From: PGZG01 sp046292765
GTDB lineage: Bacteria > Pseudomonadota > Gammaproteobacteria > Pseudomonadales > Alcanivoracaceae
Assembly (NCBI GenBank): GCA_046292765.1
Contig: JBKBQA010000001.1
Location: 682,001 to 746,000, forward strand
Direction of reading: 5' to 3'
Length of the DNA: 64,000 bases
Shown one piece after another: positions 63,139-64,000 of this stretch. The first letter of the stretch is position 1, and each line of letters begins with the position of its first letter. The notes beneath the pieces were generated by a model. It saw nothing but the letters and a program-made list of their open reading frames with translations. It was not told where the DNA came from and made no database searches. The translations under genes and the position numbers were made by a program.

Positions 63139-64000
63139 ATGAAGAAATTGCATCGCTTCGATTTCATGGGGTTGCGTCGGAACTTCGGCATTTTGTCGGT
63201 TGTGCTGGTGCTGACATCGCTCGGCATGCTGTGGATGAAAGGCCTGAACCTGGGGCTGGATTTCACCGGCGGCGCTCTGGTCGAGGTCAGCTCGCCGCAT
63301 GATATTTCCATTGAGGACGCGCGCCGCAGCCTGCAGGGGTCGCCTTATCAGGATGCGGTGATCCAGCATTTCGGCTCCGCCCGTGATGTGGTGGTGCGAG
63401 TGGCTCCCAAGGACGATGTCAATCCGGATGTCGTTGGTGAGGAGATGTTCGCACTGCTGGCGGAGGTGTTGCCGGACCTTGAGCTGCGGCGGGTGGAATT
63501 CGTTGGTCCGCAAGTCGGTAACGAACTGCGTGATCAGTCGGGCCTGGCACTGCTGATGGCGCTTGGTGCCATGCTGATTTATATCTGGTTCCGCTTTACC
63601 AACAAGTTTGGTGTCTCGGCGGTGGTGGCCCTGTTTCACGACGTATTGATCGTGCTGGGCTTTTTTGCCTTCTTCCAATGGCAGGTGGATCTCACTGTGC
63701 TTGCGGCCTTGCTGGCGTTGATCGGTTACTCGATCAACGACTCCATCGTGGTGGCGGACTATGTGCGTGATACGTTCCGCAATACTCGTCTTGAGGATCC
63801 TGCGGAAATCGTCAACAGCGCTATCCAGCAGACCATCGGCCGGACGGTCAATACCTCGTTAACCACCTTGATGGTGGTGCTGGCGCTGCAGTTTTTTGGC
63901 GGCGAAGCGGTGCACAGTTTCTCGCTGGCGCTGTCGATCGGGATTATTGTCGGTACCTACTCGTCCATCTATATCGTCTGCAATCTGGCGCTGGCGATGA
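63139..64000 (+). CDS. secF: Protein translocase subunit SecF (C-terminus outside window)
   Basis: Begins MKKLHRFDFMGLRRN at 63139 after GAGGAGATCACC, 10 bp past secD. LGLDFTGGALVEV and the RND block LIGYSINDSIVVADYVRDTFR are present. 287 codons are visible; the family is usually ~305-325 residues. Minus-strand open frames here are shadows. Confidence 0.96.
   Translation, partial: MKKLHRFDFMGLRRNFGILSVVLVLTSLGMLWMKGLNLGLDFTGGALVEVSSPHDISIEDARRSLQGSPYQDAVIQHFGSARDVVVRVAPKDDVNPDVVGEEMFALLAEVLPDLELRRVEFVGPQVGNELRDQSGLALLMALGAMLIYIWFRFTNKFGVSAVVALFHDVLIVLGFFAFFQWQVDLTVLAALLALIGYSINDSIVVADYVRDTFRNTRLEDPAEIVNSAIQQTIGRTVNTSLTTLMVVLALQFFGGEAVHSFSLALSIGIIVGTYSSIYIVCNLALAM

Overview
The window looks like the chromosome of a GC-rich gammaproteobacterium. 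The order hemA-prfA-prmC-moeB diverging from TPR lipoprotein-lolB-ispE-tRNA-Gln-prs-rplY-pth-ychF is the one known from Pseudomonas. Together with queA-tgt-yajC-secD-secF this points to Pseudomonadales or Alcanivoracaceae-type bacteria. The genus is an inference; nothing in the window fixes it.

Layout. 1-10.65 kb is mostly housekeeping and envelope genes: rapA (cut by the window start), a dienelactone hydrolase-like exported enzyme, a SutA-like small protein, an exported glutathione peroxidase homologue, a secreted protein of unknown function, a trypsin-like lipoprotein, a two-TM protein, two very small genes, and a MerR plus VIT/VWA pair. 10.8-45.5 kb is an accessory block rich in defence genes. 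In order it holds a large SF1 helicase, then an RHH protein, SNF2-like helicase, DUF4391, type III Mod, Fic and Res cluster (an extended type III-like restriction system). A complete type I Wadjet operon (jetABCD, minus strand) follows, then a second Fic protein, an unknown protein and a MazEF pair. The block ends with a module built around two paralogous double-AAA+ ATPases, two WYL regulators, an Rpn-type nuclease, a DUF2779 (Cas4-like plus exonuclease-like) protein and a NERD nuclease-helicase. 45.8-64 kb is core genome with three tRNA genes (Met, Gln, Leu) and the translation, haem, tRNA-modification and Sec genes. No integrase, transposase or CRISPR array was seen.

Main observation. Six copies of a 19-bp palindrome (TGCGACA-N5-TGTCGCA, or a GGACA variant) lie upstream of the trypsin-like lipoprotein, the two-TM protein, the zinc-ribbon and small membrane protein pair, AAA-1, DUF2779 and AAA-2. 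Each is followed 9-10 bp later by a -10-like hexamer of the form nAnnnT (one copy, site 3, has TCAAAT), and no good -35 is present. This resembles the TGTC-N8-TAnnnT promoters used by the WYL-family activator PafBC. It suggests that one of the two WYL proteins here controls a regulon joining the envelope genes at 5-8 kb to the AAA/nuclease module at 34-45 kb. That would make these genes one candidate system, with the restriction and Wadjet cassettes lying between its parts.
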